DNA of 64,000 nucleotides from Mercurialis annua (Eukaryota > Streptophyta > Magnoliopsida > Malpighiales > Euphorbiaceae): NCBI RefSeq assembly GCF_937616625.2, contig NC_065576.1, positions 31,088,628 to 31,152,627 on the forward strand. Direction: 5' to 3'. Below are positions 57,722 to 64,000 of this stretch, in pieces. A program made the translations under genes and the position numbers. Under the pieces are notes generated by a model. That model had not been told where the DNA came from, ran no database searches, and saw only the letters and a list, made by a program, of their open reading frames with translations. Numbering within the stretch: position 1 is the first letter of the stretch; every line of letters begins with the position of its first letter.

Positions 57722-59449
57722 ATGGCTAGTGATGGCAGTGGCCTTTAGAACAGAGGATGTGTCTGCAAGAAAGAAGATTTTTTGCCAGAAGAATCATTCC
57801 AAAGCTGGAACTCCTATATTCATGCATTGTCTAACATAAAAAGCCGGTTCAAGGATCGGGTTTTGGCACGATCACTAGATAATGTCGAGCTGCAGGAAGT
57901 GCGTGGCGAAAGCCATAATGAGATGAAAAAAACTATGAATTGGTTGGATATTTTCTGGTTTGGGATTGGAGCTATAATGGGTGCAGGGGTATTTGTACTT
58001 ACTGGCGAAGCTGCTCGGAATGATGCCGGTCCTGCGGTTATACTTTCATACCTAATATCGGGCATAACTGCATTGTTATCAGTGTTATGTTACAACGAAT
58101 TCGCGACGGAATTACCGGTAGCCGGAGGTTCATTTTCGTATCTTAGAGTGGAATTAGGTGATTTTGTAGCTTTCATTGCTGCTGGGAACATTTTGTTTGA
58201 GTATATTATTTCTGGTGCTGGCGTGGCTCGGTCTTGGACTTCGTATTTGGCTACCCTCTTTAACAATGAACCAAACACTTTCCGCATACACGCCCCATTT
58301 CTTGCAGATAATTATAACTATTTAGATCCCATTGCTGTGATGATTTCGATCTTTATTTGTATTGGAGCATGTTGGAGTATCAAAGGTTCATCAAGATTCA
58401 ACTCAATTGCTACAATAGTCCACATGTTCATCTTGGCATTCATCATCATCGCCGGTCTTACGAAGGCGAATACTGCCAATTTCACACCTTTCGCACCTTT
58501 TGGTATTCGCGGGATTCTGAAGGCATCATCTATGCTTTTCTTTGCATATATAGGATTTGATGGAGTAGCAACTTTAGGTGAGGAGATTGAAAACCCGGGT
58601 CGAGATATTCTGTTAGGACTAATTGGCTCCATGTCGGTTATTGTGGTACTTTACTGCGTTCTTGCAGCAACGCTAAGCTTAATGCAGCCTTACACCCAGA
58701 TTGATGTTGATGCGCCATTCACAGTGGCATTTCAAGCTACGGGTATGAATTGGGAGAAATATATCGTTGGATTGGGTGCGTTGAAAGGGATGACAACAGT
58801 TTTGCTAACTAATGTGCTCGGACAATCTCGATATTTCACTCATATCGGCAGAACCCACATGGCCCCGCCTATACTTGCTTCCGTCAATAAAAGAACTGGC
58901 ACCCCAGTGATTGCCACAGTTTGCATGACTGTAGCATATTGTATTGTTTCTTTCTTCACAAGCCTTGATGTTTTGGCAAACCTCTTGTCTATCTCCACCC
59001 TTTTCATATTTTCTCTTGTGGCTCTTGCATTGCTGGTGAGACGATACTATGTGACTAATGAGACGTTGAATGTTGACAGAAAGAAGCTTATTGGATTGTT
59101 GGGGTTAATCGTAGCATCCTCAATTGCATGTGCTGTTTACTGGGCAGTCTCAAATGGCTGGATTGGTTATGTAATAACCGTACCGATTTGGTTTTTCTCC
59201 ACATTAGCACTACAGCTGACACTGAATCAAGCAAGAAAGCCTAAATTATGGGGAGTACCATTGGTGCCATGGCTACCATCTGCTTCGATTGCTCTAAATG
59301 TTTTTATTATGGGATCCATCGACGGGGCATCATTCATTAGATTTTCCATCTGGACAGGGGTATTGCTTGTCTATTATCTGCTTGTGGCACTGCATGCTTC
59401 TTATGATGCAGCAAAGAAATTGCAAATAGAAGTAGTTGTCAACATTTAG
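57722..59449 (+). pseudogene. Cationic amino acid transporter, CAT1/5/8 clade, with in-frame TAG at codon 9
   Basis: From ATG 57722 the frame reads MASDGSGL, TAG (57746-57748), then NRGCVCKKEDFLPEESF and on without a break to TAG at 59449, 575 codons in all. Family N-termini run MAS...GL-x-x-RGC-C-x-K-x-DFLPEESF, so ATG, stop and downstream residues are collinear and the stop replaces one codon. The rest is a complete APC-family permease of the plasma-membrane or vacuolar H+-coupled type for Arg/Lys-like substrates. It shows GIGAIMGAGVFV in TM1, ELPVAGGSFSYLRVELGDF, GVARSWTSY, KGSSRFN, FFAYIGFDGVATLGEE, NPGRDI, ALKGMTTVLL, LLVRRYYVT and WGVPLVPWLPS, with about 14 membrane spans. It is single-exon in coding sequence. 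Either translation starts at Met 57923 (residue 68), losing the cytosolic N-terminus but keeping TM1, or the copy is newly dead. The intact body argues for recent or ongoing constraint. Confidence 0.9.
57746..57748 (+). other. In-frame stop (TAG) in the CAT leader codons
   Basis: Codon 9 counted from ATG 57722, between CTT (Leu) and AAC (Asn). No frame shift is involved because both sides are in the same frame. The next in-frame ATG is at 57923-57925. Confidence 0.9.
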
Positions 59450-61181
<1,732 letters not shown>

Positions 61182-61555
61182 TAGGGTTAATTCCTAAAAA
61201 AATCACGAACTTTACATGGAGTTTCATTTTAATCATGACCTTTAAAAGTTGCCATATAAAGGCACGAACTTTCATTTTGTTTCAAATCTATCATTTCGGT
61301 GTATTTTTGTTGACTAAATTCTTCAATAAACCATTAATGAAAGACCCAAATTATAAATCGACGTTAAATCTTATTATCTTTTAGTTAGAGTATATAGGAT
61401 TAGGAATTTTTGGTTCGATAAAATACACCGGATTTTACTTTGGCGATAGATTTGAAACAAAATGAAAGTTCGTGCCTTTAAATGACAACTTTTAAAGTTC
61501 ATGATTAAAATGAAATTTCGTGTAAAGTTCATGATTTTTTTAGGAATTAACTCTA
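61182..61555. mobile_element. Foldback MITE with long terminal inverted repeats
   Basis: Left arm TAGGGTTAATTCCTAAAAAA through CACGAACTTTACATGG and CATTTTGTTTCAAATCTATC. The right arm is its complement with a handful of differences, ending GGAATTAACTCTA. The arms are about 130 bp and the element about 374 bp. It sits in TA-rich DNA, suggesting TA as target. No coding capacity. Confidence 0.85.
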
Positions 61556-61787
61556 TATATTATATTCAAAAAGATTGAAAACCACTTAAATCTAGTAATA
61601 ATGTAACATCTTCAATTATGCAAGCTATCAATTTTTTTTGAATTGGCACTAATTTACTAATTCAGTTTTTCAATTTGTTCAAAGAATAAACACATTTAGG
61701 ATAGTATTAATTTGCTATAAAAACGTCGAAATCCCTAAAGATGTTATCGAAATTTAAATAATGACTAATAGTAAGCTATCTATATCT

Positions 61788-61920
61788 CCTTTGTCTTAAT
61801 CTAATTGATAAAATTCAAATAATTAAATTAAATTTATTTTCATATCGTTTTGTTATAGTAAATACATTATATTTTGTTAAATGAAGTTATTTTCTCAAAA
61901 GATATTAATGGAAGGGAGTA
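61788..61920. mobile_element. Probable second Stowaway-type MITE
   Basis: CTCCTTTGTCTTAATCTAAT at the left and ATTAATGGAAGGGAGTA at the right form imperfect inverted ends of the CTCCCTCxGTCC type, flanked by TA. 61555-61787 before it is AT-rich filler. Confidence 0.55.
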
Positions 61921-62167
61921 AAAAGAAGTAAAAAGATTATTTTATAAATGAAAGTTGGGTTTGTATATATACTGGGGATAATAATCACCATGGACCCTAA
62001 TTTTATTGGCCCACAAGAAACCCTCTGATCTTCAAAAGCGATCAAGAAACCTCCTAAATTTTATGAGGCGCTCAAGAAACCCCCTAAGCCTTAAATATAA
62101 CTAAAATACCCTTAAAATCTATGTTAAAAAAATCTACCTAACTACCCATCGAACCCAACCAAACCTA

Positions 62168-62497
62168 AAACCACTCATCCAATCCTTAATCAACACCCAC
62201 CACTGCCGCCTCCAACCACTCACCGACTGCCTACACAATTTTTTTCGAGGAACAGAAGAGAAGCAGTTGTTCCTCCTCTTTCGAGGAGAAAATATGCTCC
62301 TGAAGTTGCTGCTCCTTATTTTTGGAGCATCTCCTCCTCAGGCGAGGAGCTGCTCTACTTCTCGCCTGAGGAGCAGGTCTAAGGAAGAACAGTTGCTCCT
62401 CCTCTGTTTTTCAGAAAATAATTTGTGTCGATGGTTGGTGACGGTGGGTGGTGGGTGGCGGTGGTGGGTTCCGATTAAGAGTTGGATGGGGTGTTTT
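62168..62497. repeat. Imperfect foldback block with GC-richer arms
   Basis: AACCACTCATCCAATCCTTA through CCACCACTGCCGCC (62168-62227) is matched inversely by GGTGGTGGGTGGCGGTGG and GATTAAGAGTTGGATGGGGT (62427-62497). The loop carries repeated GCTCCTCCTC / GAGGAG words (62265-62402). Upstream 61980-62100 has CAAGAAACCxCCT repeated three times. No protein is recognisable in either strand. Confidence 0.65.
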
Positions 62498-62670
62498 ATC
62501 CTTCCAATAACGACTAAAATATATTGATTTCTTGCAATATATGTCCACAATCCAAACGTTTCACGCACGTGCGTTTCAATACCCCTGGAGCTAATTTGGT
62601 GTGAACAAATCCTCTTTTTAGCGATTTAATATAAAAACCTAACTCAAAGGCTTGATCAATCTTGCATGTT
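62498..62670. other. Non-coding DNA with two satellite crumbs
   Basis: AATCCAAACGTTTCAC (62550-62565) and CCTCTTTTTAGCGATTTA (62610-62627) are single-word remnants of the 60-bp repeat, the rightmost traces of it in the window. Confidence 0.5.
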
Positions 62671-62765
62671 CTTCTTCTTTTTCTTCTTCTTCTTCTTCTT
62701 TTTTTCTTTTTTTTCTTCTACTTTTTTTCTTCTTCTTCTTTTTCTTCTCTATATTTTTTTCATCG
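62671..62765. repeat. CTT/T-rich microsatellite
   Basis: TTCTTCTTTTTCTTCTTCTT-type run of about 95 bp. The Ser/Phe-rich frames here are low complexity. Confidence 0.9.
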
Positions 62766-62989
62766 TTCGCCAATCCTTCACCGATCTGCCGTTGTTTCGC
62801 CGCTAATCCGCCGCTCTTCTATATTAAATTTTAGCACTTTTTTTTCTTAACTCGTGATGATTATTACGAGTTATTTTAACGCTCAGATCTGAAAAAATTT
62901 AGATCTAAAAAATCTGCATAAATAACAATTTTATGATGAAAAAAATAATTTTCTGCAGAAATAACGATTCTTTTACAGAAAACGTCTGA

Positions 62990-63880
62990 TTATCATCTCG
63001 TTATTACTACAATATTATCATATCAGTATCATAAACTGTAGAGAAAACGATTTTGTAGTGATACCGAGATGATAACCAGACGATAATGTTACCGAGATGA
63101 TAATGTTATTATGATAACGTGGTGATAACATCATGATACTGTTATAGAAATGTAATCTAATTATGTATGAAAAATAATATTTACAAAAAAGTTATGATAC
63201 CGAGATGATAATGTAGTAGTTATACCGAGATGATAATCAGACAATAATGTTACCGAGATGATAATGTTATTATGATAACGTTGTGATAACATTATGATTA
63301 CGTTATTGTAATTATATGATAAGGTTATCATATTATTATCATATAATAATCTGCTACATACGATACCGATAATGGCATGATAATAAGATGACAATGCAAT
63401 ATGATACACTGATAATTACATGATAAGGTGAAACTGTGATAATCATATGATACTGTATTAATAAAAATGAAGACAAAAATAAAAATTATATCATGATAAA
63501 GTTATGATAATATTATGATATGGTTATAATAATGCTAAGACTATGATAATATTGTGATAAGCCTATGATAATATTATAATAAAATTGTGATAGTAATATG
63601 ATAAGGCTATAATAATATTGTGATAAGATTATGATAATATTGTGATAAGGTTATGCTAATATTATGATAGTTTTATGATATGGTTATTATAAGGTTATGA
63701 TAAAATACGTAAAATAATTTTACATTATACAATTATGATAATATTATGATAAATTTATGATAATATAATGATAAGTTTATGATAATATTACGATACGCCC
63801 TTGATATTATGTAAGTTTATGATAATATTATGATAAGATTAATGATAATATATGGTACAGTTATGCAAATGTTATCTAAT
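62990..63880. repeat. ATGATAAT-rich irregular tandem repeat
   Basis: Dozens of TATGATAATATT, GTGATAAGG and ACCGAGATGATAATG words are spaced about 10-12 bp apart or in multiples. A longer segment (ATACCGAGATGATAA, CAGAC-ATAATGTTACCGAG, TTATTATGATAACG) is duplicated at 63059-63130 and 63217-63290. No gene. The DNA from 63881 to the window end is AT-rich filler. Confidence 0.8.
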
Positions 63881-64000
63881 TCTGCATGAATTATGTAAAA
63901 GATTTTATATAAAAATTATAAAAAAGATTATGCAAAAATTTATGATAAGATAATAAAAAAATATAAATAATAAAGTAATAATTTATTAATATTATAATAT

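Noticed and set aside
57782..57784. TTG at 57782 as the start of the transporter
   Set aside because: Plant genes rarely start at TTG, and family-like codons continue upstream to the ATG at 57722. The TTG is simply the Leu codon of DFLPEESF.
57820..58632. Minus-strand and alternative-frame ORFs inside the transporter gene
   Set aside because: They are shadows of the real coding frame with no independent support.
62652..62850. Ser/Phe/Leu-rich small proteins
   Set aside because: They are the CTT/T-rich simple repeat in two frames.

Overview
This is nuclear DNA of a flowering plant, most likely a eudicot. It is very AT-rich, and one plant cationic amino acid transporter gene sits in a sea of nested plant-type transposons: Ty3/gypsy-like LTRs, a CACTA element, a Helitron and several MITEs. 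There are no bacterial operons, no CRISPR array and no intact RNA gene. The species cannot be read from the sequence.

Left part (1-27434). Arrays of a 60-bp satellite occur in both orientations, about 8 kb in all including the array right of the CACTA element. They are mixed with relics: an old solo LTR (4499-6946) and scattered LTR pieces, a Stowaway-type MITE (8175-8432), a second tandem repeat of about 98/147 bp (10617-11180), a histone H2A.Z-like exon fragment (11659-11727), a non-autonomous Helitron (13903-15828) whose empty site survives in a duplicate at 22387/22388, small 25S/18S rDNA fragments beside an 85-bp hairpin (23034-23183), and at least nine pieces of the amino acid transporter gene.

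Middle (27435-54550). A small CACTA-type element (about 1.05 kb without its insert, TSD TCC) entered the satellite. It was then split by a minus-strand LTR retrotransposon that now exists as a tandem array LTR-internal-LTR-internal-LTR-internal-LTR (28085-54142). The array has one 5-bp target duplication (AATAT) around it. The repeat period is about 7.66 kb and the copies look almost identical. The internal region has a tRNA-iMet type primer site and a polypurine tract but no gag or pol frame, so the element is non-autonomous (LARD-like).

Right part (54551-64000). The interrupted satellite resumes. Then comes the promoter and probable leader intron of a CAT1/5/8-clade cationic amino acid transporter, and its coding exon (57722-59449). 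That exon carries an in-frame TAG at codon 9, so the copy is either N-terminally truncated or a young pseudogene. The 3' flank holds microsatellites, foldback MITE-like elements and an ATGATAAT-rich simple repeat.

The main story is structural. Palindromic cores in the 60-bp repeat coincide with array inversions, and pieces of the transporter gene, including its promoter and leader, have been copied in both orientations into the satellite. I found no new protein-coding system. The notable points are this satellite and gene-shard landscape and the TSD-bounded four-LTR array.
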